From Paraburkholderia piptadeniae (GTDB lineage Bacteria; Pseudomonadota; Gammaproteobacteria; Burkholderiales; Burkholderiaceae): 64,000 nucleotides of DNA. Made by a program: the position numbers and the translations under genes. Below, one piece after another: positions 55,774 to 64,000 of the stretch. Each line of letters starts with the position of its first letter. Position 1 is the first letter of the stretch. The DNA lies in the NCBI RefSeq assembly GCF_900007165.1, contig NZ_CYGY02000056.1, positions 1 to 64,000 of the forward strand, written 5' to 3'. The notes beneath the pieces were generated by a model. It saw only the letters and a list, made by a program, of their open reading frames with translations. It ran no database searches and was not told where the DNA came from.

Positions 55774-58515
55774 ATGCCACCGCTACGCGCAATCAATCTG
55801 CTGCAATCGAAGGAAGGCTCGCGTCTACACGGTCCGGACCTCGACGGGTGGCGCCGCTGGGGACCGTATCTGAGCGAGCGTCAATGGGGTACGGTCCGCG
55901 AAGACTACAGCGAATACGGCACCGCGTGGGACTACTTTCCGCACGATCACGCGCGCAGCCGCATGTACCGCTGGGGCGAGGATGGCATCGCGGGATTCGG
56001 CAACGACCCGCTCGACTGGTGCATCTCGCTCGCGCTGTGGAACGGGCACGATCCCATCATCAAGGAACGCCTGTTCGGATTGACGAACGCGCAAGGCAAT
56101 CACGGCGAAGACGTGAAGGAGCTTTACTTCTATCTCGACGGCACGCCGACGCATTCGTACATGAAGATGCTGTACAAGTATCCTCACGACGCGTACCCGT
56201 ACCAGGATCTGATCGACGAAAACGCGCGGCGCGGCGCCGATCAGCCCGAATACGAAATCCTCGATACGGGCGTGTTCGACGATAACCGCTACTTCGACGT
56301 ATTCGTCGAGTACGCGAAGCACACGCCCGACGATATCGTGATGCGCGTGACCGTCGAGAATCGCGCATCGCGGCACGCGACGCTTCATGTGCTGCCGCAG
56401 TTCTGGGCTCGGAACAGATGGGCGTGGTCCAGCAAATCCGGCAAGCCGTCGCTCGCGCTGCAACCGGATAAGGACGCAGGCGCGCGCGTCGTCGCGCACA
56501 ACCCATCGATCGGCACGATGATCGTCACGGCTTCGGCGCAGCAGCCCGTCGAATGGCTCTTCTGCGAGAACGAAACGAATGTGCGGCGCATCTTCGGCAT
56601 CGATGGCGCGGGACCGTACAAGGACGGCTTCAACGACTATCTCGTCGCGGGCGACGAACAGGCCATCCGACGCGACAAGGGCACGCGCGCCGCGGCACAC
56701 GTGTATCTGCAATTCGAGCCTTTCGAGCGCTCGGTGCTGTACCTGCGCTGGCGTCCCGAAGCGGTGCGCGACACCGTGCCGCTCGACATGGACGCCCTCT
56801 TCGCGCGCCGGCAAGCAGAGGCCGACGAGTTCTATGCGGCGCTTCAGCACGACATCGACGACGCCGATGCGCGGCTCGTGCAGCGTCAGGCATTGGCGGG
56901 CATGTTGTGGACCAAGCAGTACTATCAGTTCGACGTGACGCGCTGGCACGACGGCGACCCCGGCCAGCCGACGCCGCCGAAACCGCGCAGGCATGGCCGC
57001 AATGCGGACTGGCGGCACATGTGCAATGGCGACATCGTGTCGATGCCCGACAAGTGGGAGTATCCGTGGTACGCATCGTGGGATCTCGCGTTTCATGCCG
57101 CCGCGTTCGCGATGATCGACCCCGACTTCGCGAAGAAACAATTGCTGCTGCTCGTGAAAGAGCGCTACATGCATCCGAACGGCCAGTTGCCCGCGTACGA
57201 GTGGGCGTTCGGCGATGCGAATCCGCCCGTCCATGCGTGGGCGACGTGGCGCGTGTATGAACTCGACCGCGAGTTGACGGGCGTCGGCGATCACGCGTTT
57301 CTCGAAGTGATGTTCCACAAGTTGCTGTTGAATTTCTCGTGGTGGGTCAACCGCAAGGACGCCGACGACCGCAACATCTTTCAGGGCGGTTTTCTCGGGC
57401 TCGACAACATCGGCATCTTCGACCGCTCTTCGCCGCTGCCGACGGGCGGCCGCATCGATCAGGCCGACGGCACCGCATGGATGGCCTCGTATGCGCTCGA
57501 CCTGATGCAGATCGGACTCGAACTCGCGATGACGAACGATGCATACGTCGAGATCGCGGTGAAGTTTTTCGAGCACTTTCTGTATATCTCGGAAGCCGTC
57601 AGTTGCGACGAAGGATGCAACACGGGGCTATGGGACAACGAGGACGAATTCTTCTACGACGTGCTGCACCTCACGGACGGAACCCGCGTGCCGATGCGCA
57701 TCCGTTCGATCGTCGGGTTGATTCCCCTCTTTGCCGTTCACGTGCTCGAGGAACGCGTGTACGGTCATTTGCCCGGACTGCGCGAACGGCTCGCATGGTT
57801 TCTCGATCACCGGCCGAATCTCGCGAAGCTCGTGTCGCGCTGGACGGAGCCCGGCAAGGGCAACACGACGCTGCTGTCGCTGTTGCGCGGACATCGAATG
57901 AAGGCGCTGCTGCGCCGCGCACTCGACGAAGCCGAGTTTCTCTCCGATCACGGCGTGCGGGCGCTGTCCCGCTTTCATCTCGACGAGCCGTATCTGTTCG
58001 ATCGCGACGGTGTGAGCGTCTGCATCCAGTATCAGCCAGGCGAATCGGATTCGCGTGTATTCGGCGGCAATTCGAACTGGCGCGGCCCTGTCTGGATGCC
58101 CGTCAACTATCTGTTGATCGAATCGCTGTACGAGTTTCATCGCTACTACGGCGACGAGTTTCGAATCGAATATCCGACGGGCTCGGGCCGCCACCTTTCG
58201 CTGAGCGAGATCGCCGACGATCTCGCGCGGCGCATCGCCACGCTCTTCATGAAGGATGCACAAGGCGTGCGGCCCGTGATGGCGGCCTATCCGATGCTGC
58301 AAGCCGACCCGCATTCGCGCGATCTCATCCTGTTCCATGAATACTTTCACGGCGACAACGGACGCGGCGTCGGCGCTTCGCATCAGACCGGCTGGAGCGG
58401 ACTCGTCGCGCTGCTGCTGCAACCGCGCCTCATGAAGCTCTCGCACGTGGCACCCGATGAAGAACCTGTGGCCGCCAGCGTCGTCGAAGATATAGCGGCC
58501 GCGATCGCGCGTTAG
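55774..58515 (+). CDS. Glycoside hydrolase, GH63-like (glucosidase / mannosylglycerate hydrolase type)
   Basis: A 913-residue protein without signal peptide. The start at 55774 is set by GGGAGG five bases upstream; the extension to 55588 is not protein-like. It has GH63-type features: GPYLSERQWGTVREDYSEYGTAWDYFPHDHARSRMYRWGEDGIAG at the N-terminus, an (alpha/alpha)6 toroid in the second half with WDLAFHAAAF, EWAFGDANPPVHAW and FGGNSNWRGPVWMPVNYLLIE. Such enzymes in bacteria act on alpha-glucosides or glucosyl/mannosyl compatible solutes. The substrate is unknown. Confidence 0.87.
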   Translation: MPPLRAINLLQSKEGSRLHGPDLDGWRRWGPYLSERQWGTVREDYSEYGTAWDYFPHDHARSRMYRWGEDGIAGFGNDPLDWCISLALWNGHDPIIKERLFGLTNAQGNHGEDVKELYFYLDGTPTHSYMKMLYKYPHDAYPYQDLIDENARRGADQPEYEILDTGVFDDNRYFDVFVEYAKHTPDDIVMRVTVENRASRHATLHVLPQFWARNRWAWSSKSGKPSLALQPDKDAGARVVAHNPSIGTMIVTASAQQPVEWLFCENETNVRRIFGIDGAGPYKDGFNDYLVAGDEQAIRRDKGTRAAAHVYLQFEPFERSVLYLRWRPEAVRDTVPLDMDALFARRQAEADEFYAALQHDIDDADARLVQRQALAGMLWTKQYYQFDVTRWHDGDPGQPTPPKPRRHGRNADWRHMCNGDIVSMPDKWEYPWYASWDLAFHAAAFAMIDPDFAKKQLLLLVKERYMHPNGQLPAYEWAFGDANPPVHAWATWRVYELDRELTGVGDHAFLEVMFHKLLLNFSWWVNRKDADDRNIFQGGFLGLDNIGIFDRSSPLPTGGRIDQADGTAWMASYALDLMQIGLELAMTNDAYVEIAVKFFEHFLYISEAVSCDEGCNTGLWDNEDEFFYDVLHLTDGTRVPMRIRSIVGLIPLFAVHVLEERVYGHLPGLRERLAWFLDHRPNLAKLVSRWTEPGKGNTTLLSLLRGHRMKALLRRALDEAEFLSDHGVRALSRFHLDEPYLFDRDGVSVCIQYQPGESDSRVFGGNSNWRGPVWMPVNYLLIESLYEFHRYYGDEFRIEYPTGSGRHLSLSEIADDLARRIATLFMKDAQGVRPVMAAYPMLQADPHSRDLILFHEYFHGDNGRGVGASHQTGWSGLVALLLQPRLMKLSHVAPDEEPVAASVVEDIAAAIAR

Positions 58516-58601
58516 CGTTTCGACTGCCCGTTTCGACTGCCGCACGCCGATTCGAAGAATGCACGAACATGTGTTGGACCTCATCATTCAAGGAGTGACC
58601 G

Positions 58602-59153
58602 ATGGCTACCGAATCTCCCGCAGGCGAACTCGGCGTCGCCGCGCCCGCGTTCTCGCTGCCCGCAACGGACGGCAAGACCCGCACGCTCGACGACGTGCGC
58701 GGTCCGAAGGGACTCGTCGTGGTTTTCATGTGCAACCATTGTCCGTACGTGAAGGCCGTCTTGCCACGCATCGTGAGCGAAGCGCGCGAACTGGCGGCAC
58801 TGGGTATCGGCATGGTCGGTATCAACTCGAACGACGGCATCGCCTATCCGGAAGATTCGTTCGAGCGCATGGCCGAACTCGCGTCCCGGTTGCAGTTGCC
58901 TTTCCCGTATCTGTACGACGAGACGCAGCAGATCGCGCGCGCCTACGACGCCGTCTGCACGCCGGAGTTCTATGGCTTCGACGCCAATCTGGTATTGCGC
59001 TATCGCGGCAGGCTCGATGCTTCGCGCAAGGAGCCCGTTGCGGGCGCGCGCCGCGAACTGTTCGAAGCAATGCAGCAGATCGCGCAGACAGGCGTCGGCC
59101 CCGACACGCAGAATCCGGCGTTCGGATGCTCGATCAAGTGGAAGATCAAGTAG
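58602..59153 (+). CDS. Thioredoxin-fold / AhpC-TSA family protein
   Basis: A 183-residue cytoplasmic protein with AAGGAG upstream. The redox motif CNHCPYVK (about residues 44-51) follows GLVVVFM, at the usual position after the first beta strands; VCTPEFYGFD contains the cis-Pro loop. It belongs to the peroxiredoxin/ResA-like group that keeps a CxxC. It may reduce thiols or peroxides. Confidence 0.87.
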   Translation: MATESPAGELGVAAPAFSLPATDGKTRTLDDVRGPKGLVVVFMCNHCPYVKAVLPRIVSEARELAALGIGMVGINSNDGIAYPEDSFERMAELASRLQLPFPYLYDETQQIARAYDAVCTPEFYGFDANLVLRYRGRLDASRKEPVAGARRELFEAMQQIAQTGVGPDTQNPAFGCSIKWKIK

Positions 59154-59330
59154 CGCGATTGCATTAGCGGCGCGCATGGAAGGCAAGATGGCTCTCACGG
59201 TCAGCGGCATCGAGAGCATACGCAGTACAACGTGCTTATCCATGCCCGCCGTGATGACTTCGTTGCCTGGACGTGCTCCTGTCTGTATCGTGAAACCATG
59301 AATGGCCGCCGACACGCATGAGGAGCACGT

Positions 59331-60374
59331 ATGACATCGCAGACAGACGCACCCTTGAGCACCGATGTACTGATCGTCGGCGCGGGACCTGTGGGCCTCT
59401 TCGCTGCATTCGAGGCCGGCGTGATCGGCCTCTCGTGCCGGATCGTGGACACCATCGAACGCATAGGCGGACAGTGCATCGAACTGTATCCCGACAAGCC
59501 GATCTACGACATCCCGGCCATACCGATCTGCACTGCACGCGACCTCGTCGATCGGCTCATCGAGCAATGCCGCCCGTTCGATCCGCCAATGCATCTCGGC
59601 CAATGCATCGAGTCGGTCGAGCGCCTCGATAACGGGCACTGGCGGGCCCGCACGGACAAAGGACTGACCTTCGACGCAGCCGCTATTCTGATTGCAGCCG
59701 GCAATGGCTCATTCGTGCCGCAGCGCCTGACGCTCGACGAAGCGGTGCCGCTCGAAGAGCGTCACGTGCACTACAGCGTTCGCAAGCAGAACGATTTTGC
59801 GGGCAAGAAAGTGGTCGTTGCAGGCGGAGGCGACTCGGCGCTCGACTGGGCGCTCGCGCTGCGTTCCGTCGCGAAGCGCGTGACGCTCGTGCACCGTCGC
59901 AATGGCTTCAGCGCGACGGATTCGAGCGTGACCAAAATGCGCCAGTCGGTCGAGGCGGGCGAAATGGACTTCATAGTCGGATCGATTGCGGCGTTGAAGG
60001 CGCCCGACGGGACGCTCGAATCGATCGAGATTCGCCAGGTCGGCAACTCGATGCAACTCGAAGCGGATCAATTGCTCGTGCTATACGGTCTCGTCGCCGA
60101 TCTCGGCCCGATTGCGAAGTGGGGGATCGACATACAGGCGGGGCGCATCGTCGTCGATACGTCGAACTATGAAAGCTCGTGCCCCGGCATCTTCGCGGCG
60201 GGCGATATCGCTGGCTATCCGAACAAACAGAAGCTGATCCTCTCCGGATTCCACGAGGCGTCGCTCGCGCTTCGCAAGGCGTACAACTACGCGTTTCCGG
60301 ACAAGAAGCGCGTGCACGTTCATTCGAGCTACGACGCCAAGCTCGCCGAGCGTGTGCAGGCAAGCCACGTGTAG
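59331..60374 (+). CDS. Ferredoxin/flavodoxin-NADP+ reductase, thioredoxin-reductase-like type
   Basis: A 347-residue flavoprotein. FAD-binding motif GAGPVGLFAAFEAG near residue 17, GGQCIELYPDKPIYDIP, NADPH-binding VVAGGGDSALDWALAL near 160, and the second FAD motif FAAGDIAGYPNKQKLI near 287. It lacks the CxxC of thioredoxin reductase, as in the TrxR-like FNR family. It supplies or takes electrons between NADPH and ferredoxin or flavodoxin. Confidence 0.92.
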   Translation: MTSQTDAPLSTDVLIVGAGPVGLFAAFEAGVIGLSCRIVDTIERIGGQCIELYPDKPIYDIPAIPICTARDLVDRLIEQCRPFDPPMHLGQCIESVERLDNGHWRARTDKGLTFDAAAILIAAGNGSFVPQRLTLDEAVPLEERHVHYSVRKQNDFAGKKVVVAGGGDSALDWALALRSVAKRVTLVHRRNGFSATDSSVTKMRQSVEAGEMDFIVGSIAALKAPDGTLESIEIRQVGNSMQLEADQLLVLYGLVADLGPIAKWGIDIQAGRIVVDTSNYESSCPGIFAAGDIAGYPNKQKLILSGFHEASLALRKAYNYAFPDKKRVHVHSSYDAKLAERVQASHV

Positions 60375-60378
60375 ACGC

Positions 60379-60408
60379 GGCTACGTACGTTACGGCTACG
60401 TACGTTAC
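60379..60408. repeat. Perfect tandem duplication of 15 bases
   Basis: GGCTACGTACGTTAC occurs twice in a row (60379-60393, 60394-60408). It lies between two convergent genes, and its end overlaps the stop codon of the membrane-anchor gene. Confidence 0.85.
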
Positions 60409-61358
60409 GCCTGCCGATAATAAAGATTCTGCGGATGCCGCGCTTCCGCGAAGAAGAACCAGCGCTCGGCCACGAGCCCCGCGTACTGGATCACCGACGC
60501 CGCACACAGCAGCACGAACGAAAGCCCGATCGAACGCACGCTTCCGCCCGACACGATCAGGCAGAACGGCACGACGAACGCAGCGATCAGAAACGTCCAC
60601 TTGATGCGCTTCAACGTCTGCGGCGTCTTGCCATGAAAGAACTCGCGCAGATTGAACGCGCCCGCCGTGAAGCCCCGCGATTTCTGCTCGACGCGCGCGC
60701 CGCGAATGCCCGTCGCGCTTTGCACCGTCGATTTCGGCCTGAGCCGCGCATTTCGCATCAACGATGCGACGCGCGACGCGCAACCCGCAACCGTCAACCC
60801 GCATGCGCCCACCGCGAGCGGCCCGATCAGCGCAGGCGCGAACCACGCGGCACACGCCGTCGCGAGCGTAAAGCCCGATGCACAACCTAACAGCACGAAA
60901 TTGACGAGCGTCAGCGGCGTCGCCCATTCCTGCAGGAAGCGCAGGCACGCGTAGATCATCGCCGTGCAGATGAACAGCAACCCGCTCGCGGCAACCGCAA
61001 CGAAGCCGATCTCAAGCGTATAAGGCGATGCGAACGCATGCGCGACGCCATAAGCGAACGTGCACGCAAGGAACGCGGGCAGGCACAGACATTCTCTCGA
61101 CAGCCACGACGTGCGCCACATTGCGATCGCGCGCCATGCGCGCTCGGGATGGCCCAGATGAAAGAACGACGCAAGCAGCCCCAGCGCGCCAAGCACGCAT
61201 GACAGCAGAGCACCGACGACATAGAACAGTTGCGGCACCGCTGCCACATCGGCGAAGCCGAGCCGCGACGCCGCCTCGACGCCCACGAGCGCGATCAGCA
61301 GCCCCTGTCCCGCGCCGCTCAGCGTCGTGAGGAACACCACTGAAAATGCCGGATTCAT
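60405..61358 (-). CDS. DmsC/SoeC-type membrane anchor subunit
   Basis: A 317-residue membrane protein with eight or so hydrophobic segments, of the DMSO reductase anchor (DmsC) family: SFFHLGHPERAWRAIAMWRTSWLSREC is the typical conserved loop. It is the third gene of a minus-strand operon behind the catalytic and Fe-S subunits. In SoeABC-type sulfite dehydrogenases or DMSO reductases this subunit exchanges electrons with quinone. Confidence 0.88.
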   Translation of the reverse strand: MNPAFSVVFLTTLSGAGQGLLIALVGVEAASRLGFADVAAVPQLFYVVGALLSCVLGALGLLASFFHLGHPERAWRAIAMWRTSWLSRECLCLPAFLACTFAYGVAHAFASPYTLEIGFVAVAASGLLFICTAMIYACLRFLQEWATPLTLVNFVLLGCASGFTLATACAAWFAPALIGPLAVGACGLTVAGCASRVASLMRNARLRPKSTVQSATGIRGARVEQKSRGFTAGAFNLREFFHGKTPQTLKRIKWTFLIAAFVVPFCLIVSGGSVRSIGLSFVLLCAASVIQYAGLVAERWFFFAEARHPQNLYYRQA

Positions 61359-61386
61359 TCCGTTCTCCCGTTTTCGATCTGTTCAC

Positions 61387-62121
61387 TCACACGCGCGTCG
61401 CAATCGACGCGAGATGAAGCTCGCCGCGTTCCGCCTGCGTTTCGACGGACGCAGCTTCGTCGCCATCGGACGTCTTGCACGAACACGCGCCGCTGCCGCA
61501 CGACGTCACTTTCTGACGCGGCAGATAGTGATTTGACGGCCGCGTGCCCCATTCGGGCATCAGCTGATAGCCGCCGCGCTCGCGAATCGCCTTTGATACG
61601 ACCGACTCGGGATCATGAATGTCGCCGAAGAGCCGCGCCGATGTCGGGCACGCGAGCACGCATGCAGGCTTGCGGTCGCGCTCGGGCAGTGCTTCGTTGT
61701 AGATGCGGTCCGCGCACAGCGTGCACTTCGTCATCTCCTTGCGCTCTTCGTCGATTTCGCGCGCGCCGTACGGACAGGCCCACGAGCAGTACTTGCAGCC
61801 GATGCAGCGGTCGTAATCGACCAGCACGAGGCCGTCTTCCTTGCGCTTGTAGCTCGCCCCCGTCGGACAGACGGGCACGCACGGCGGGTCCTCGCAGTGC
61901 AGGCACGACTTCGGGAAATGAATGGTGTCGGCGAGCGGAAACTCACCCGCTTCGAACGTCTGCACGCGGTTGAAGAACGTGCCCGACGGATCGGCGTCGT
62001 ACGGACGATGATCGGCCAGGCTGCCCGCCTCGCCCGACGTGTTCCACTCCTTGCAGCTCGTCACGCATGCGTGGCAGCCCACGCAGACGTTCAGATCGAT
62101 CACGAGCGCCATCTGTGTCAT
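61387..62121 (-). CDS. Four-cluster Fe-S electron-transfer subunit (DmsB/SoeB type)
   Basis: A 244-residue protein. The start at 62121 (MTQMALVIDLNVC) follows GGAGAGCATCG. Ferredoxin cysteine groups: CVGCHACVTSC near residue 14, CLHCEDPPCVPVCPTG near 65, CIGCKYCSWACPYG near 98, and CTLCADR...CVLACP near 122. A C-terminal CGSGACSCKTSDG adds extra cysteines. It links the molybdenum subunit to the membrane anchor. It sits between the two on the minus strand. Confidence 0.92.
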   Translation of the reverse strand: MTQMALVIDLNVCVGCHACVTSCKEWNTSGEAGSLADHRPYDADPSGTFFNRVQTFEAGEFPLADTIHFPKSCLHCEDPPCVPVCPTGASYKRKEDGLVLVDYDRCIGCKYCSWACPYGAREIDEERKEMTKCTLCADRIYNEALPERDRKPACVLACPTSARLFGDIHDPESVVSKAIRERGGYQLMPEWGTRPSNHYLPRQKVTSCGSGACSCKTSDGDEAASVETQAERGELHLASIATRV

Positions 62122-62145
62122 CGATGCTCTCCGTTTCAGTTGCAC

Positions 62146-64000
62146 TCAGTTACGCTCGGCAGCCTTACGCAGACGCGCGGCGAACTCGCCACGTCCCGCG
62201 AAATACGTCTGCACGATGCGATGAATCATGCCGCCCGCTGCCCCGCCGACGACACCCGGCAGCGCAGGCATCGGCGCGAACTGCGGCAGCGTATGATCGG
62301 CGTCCGCTTCGGCCGGATAGATGCGCACGCGCACGTCGTACCACGCGGCCTGGCCCGTGATGGGATCGGAGTTCGATGTGCGCGGGTGATTCGCGCTGTT
62401 GACGGGAATCTCATCCGCGATCAGGTGATTCAGCAGAAAGCCGCGCTGCGATTCGTTCGCGTCGGGCCCGAGATTCCACGCGCCCGCCGACTTGCCGATC
62501 GCATTCCATGTCCACACGGTGCCCGGCTCGACGGCTTCGCTATAGCGCGCAAGGCAGCGCACCTTGCCCCATTGCGATTCGACGTAGATCCAGCCGCCGT
62601 CTTCGATGCCTTGTGTCACTGCCGTGCGCGGATTCATGTACAGATAGTTCTCGCCATGTATCTGACGCAGCCACGCGTTCTGCGAGTCCCACGAGTGATA
62701 CATCGCCATCGGCCGCTGCGTGACGGCCGCGAGCGGATACTCCGCGTGATCGGTCGTATCGTGTTCGAGCGGTGGATACCAGAACGGCAGCGGATCGAAA
62801 TACTGCTCGATGCGCGCGCGCAGATGATCCGGCGGCTGGCGTCCCTTCGTCTTGCCCTGCGCGGCGAGCCGGAACTTCTGCATCACGTCCGAGTAGAGCG
62901 CGATCACAATGGGCTCGTTGAACTTGCGAAAGCCCTTCTCGACCGCGAACTCCAGATACGGCCCGTTGCAGTTGCGCATGTACTGCATCGATTCGGGCAG
63001 CGTGTAGTGATAGACGCAATTGTGCTTCGCGTACTCTTCCCACTGCCGCGGATTCGGTTCGCCGACGAGCGCCTTGTCACCATCCTTGCCGCGCCAGCCG
63101 ATCAGGAAGCCCACGCCCGAGCCCGGCGCCGTCTGGTGATTGACGATGAAGTCCGGGTAGTCGCGATACTTGCGCTCGCCTTCCGGCGTCGTGAATGCGG
63201 GGAACTTCAGGCGGCTCGCCAGTTCGACGAGCACTTCCTGGAACGGCTTGCATTCGCCCGTCGGCGGCACGACGGGCACGCGCACGGAATCGACGGGGCC
63301 GTCGAATTCGGAGATCGGCCGGTCGAGCATCGACATCGCGTCGTAGCGTTCGAGGTATGTCGTATCGGGCAGGATCAGATCGGCGAATGCGGTCATCTCC
63401 GACTGGAACGCGTCGCACACGATGATGAACGGAATCTTGTACTCGCCGTTATCGTGCCTGTCCGCGAGCATCTTGCGGACTTCGACGGTATTCATCGACG
63501 AGTTCCATGCCATGTTGGCCATGAAGATCAACAACGTGTCGATCGGATACGGATCGCCGCGCCACGCGTTCGTGATCACGCTGTGCATCAGGCCATGCAC
63601 GGCGAGCGGATATTCCCACGAGAACGCCTTGTCGATACGCACGGGTTCGCCGCTGTCGTCGATGAACAGGTCGTTGGGCGCGGCGGGCCAGCCGAGCGGA
63701 CCGTTTGCGAGCGGCGTATTGGGCTTCACGTCGTCGGGGCTGTTCGGCGGTTTCGCCGACGGCGGCACGGCGCGCGGATACGGCGACTTGTGCCGGAAGC
63801 CGCCCGGCCGGTCGATCGTGCCGAGCAGCGACATCAGCACGGCCAATGCACGGATCGACTGAAAGCCGTTCGAGTGCGCGGCGAGCCCGCGCATCGCATG
63901 AAAGGCGATCGGCGCGCCCGTCACGGTCTCGTGCGTTTCGCCCCACGCGTCCGTCCATTGGATCGGCAGCGTGATCTTGTGATCGCGCGCGACATCGGCC
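62146..64000 (-). CDS. Molybdopterin oxidoreductase catalytic subunit (SoeA/PhsA-like), 5' end outside window
   Basis: The frame is open to the right edge (the GTG at 63924 is internal, since codons before it continue without stop), so about 618 C-terminal residues are visible. DMSO-reductase superfamily features: FVNHQTAPGSG, MYHSWDSQNAWLRQIHGENYLYMNP and the DWIYV-like region before the C-terminal cofactor-binding domain, with AWYDVRVRIYP. The order catalytic - Fe-S - DmsC-type anchor matches SoeABC sulfite dehydrogenases, but thiosulfate, polysulfide or tetrathionate enzymes share it. The N-terminal Fe-S motif and active-site residue that could help decide are outside the window. Confidence 0.88.
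   Translation of the reverse strand, partial: ADVARDHKITLPIQWTDAWGETHETVTGAPIAFHAMRGLAAHSNGFQSIRALAVLMSLLGTIDRPGGFRHKSPYPRAVPPSAKPPNSPDDVKPNTPLANGPLGWPAAPNDLFIDDSGEPVRIDKAFSWEYPLAVHGLMHSVITNAWRGDPYPIDTLLIFMANMAWNSSMNTVEVRKMLADRHDNGEYKIPFIIVCDAFQSEMTAFADLILPDTTYLERYDAMSMLDRPISEFDGPVDSVRVPVVPPTGECKPFQEVLVELASRLKFPAFTTPEGERKYRDYPDFIVNHQTAPGSGVGFLIGWRGKDGDKALVGEPNPRQWEEYAKHNCVYHYTLPESMQYMRNCNGPYLEFAVEKGFRKFNEPIVIALYSDVMQKFRLAAQGKTKGRQPPDHLRARIEQYFDPLPFWYPPLEHDTTDHAEYPLAAVTQRPMAMYHSWDSQNAWLRQIHGENYLYMNPRTAVTQGIEDGGWIYVESQWGKVRCLARYSEAVEPGTVWTWNAIGKSAGAWNLGPDANESQRGFLLNHLIADEIPVNSANHPRTSNSDPITGQAAWYDVRVRIYPAEADADHTLPQFAPMPALPGVVGGAAGGMIHRIVQTYFAGRGEFAARLRKAAERN

Overview
The window comes from a high-GC beta-proteobacterium, most likely Burkholderiaceae (Paraburkholderia/Caballeronia-like). 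This rests on the protein families present: DUF3443 lipoprotein, Burkholderia-type porin, NarGHJI with a PpiC-type parvulin, PhaZ-type PHB depolymerase, UPF0182 and BvgS-like hybrid kinases. No rRNA, tRNA or CRISPR array was recognised. Everything is read from sequence; no database search was run.

Region 1 (1-10.8 kb) looks like a glycosylated surface-adhesin locus. The left edge carries the 3' end of a repeat protein with about 20 N-X-S/T sequons packed into about 130 residues. Downstream lie a DUF3443 lipoprotein, an HMW1C-like (GT41) cytoplasmic N-glycosyltransferase, a two-partner-secretion outer-membrane transporter (TpsB/HMW1B-like), a second HMW1C paralogue, a methyltransferase-like/TPR/GT9-like fusion and a small membrane protein. 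A 21-bp element containing the inverted repeat TAGAA-N4-TTCTA precedes both the first glycosyltransferase and the transporter. The inferred pathway is: adhesin made, asparagines glucosylated in the cytoplasm, glycan possibly extended or modified by the fusion protein, product exported by TpsB. This is the most system-like part of the window.

Region 2 (10.8-18.6 kb) is regulatory: a stand-alone IS5-type DUF4096 protein, two tandem OmpR-like regulators with atypical receivers, and a LuxR-type regulator coupled to a hybrid kinase with HisKA, HATPase, REC and Hpt domains.

Region 3 (18.6-35 kb) is nitrate respiration: narK-narG-narH-narJ-narI, a parvulin, a SirB2-family protein, then narX-narL behind a perfect FNR-type box. 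A 1366-residue BvgS-like kinase converges on narL.

Region 4 (35-47.6 kb) is mixed: ChaB-like protein, polysaccharide-deacetylase remnant, PHB depolymerase, a branched-chain amino-acid-type ABC transporter with fused ATPases, a UPF0182 membrane protein and a porin.

Region 5 (47.6-53.9 kb) holds a gluconate-type module (MFS transporter, gluconokinase, divergent LacI regulator) with three copies of a palindromic operator, a beta-propeller lipoprotein and pseudouridine-5'-phosphate glycosidase.

Region 6 (54-64 kb) has a candidate toxin/immunity pair, a GH63-like glycosidase, a thioredoxin-fold protein, a ferredoxin-NADP reductase, and a three-subunit molybdopterin oxidoreductase (membrane anchor, Fe-S subunit, catalytic subunit) that runs off the right edge.
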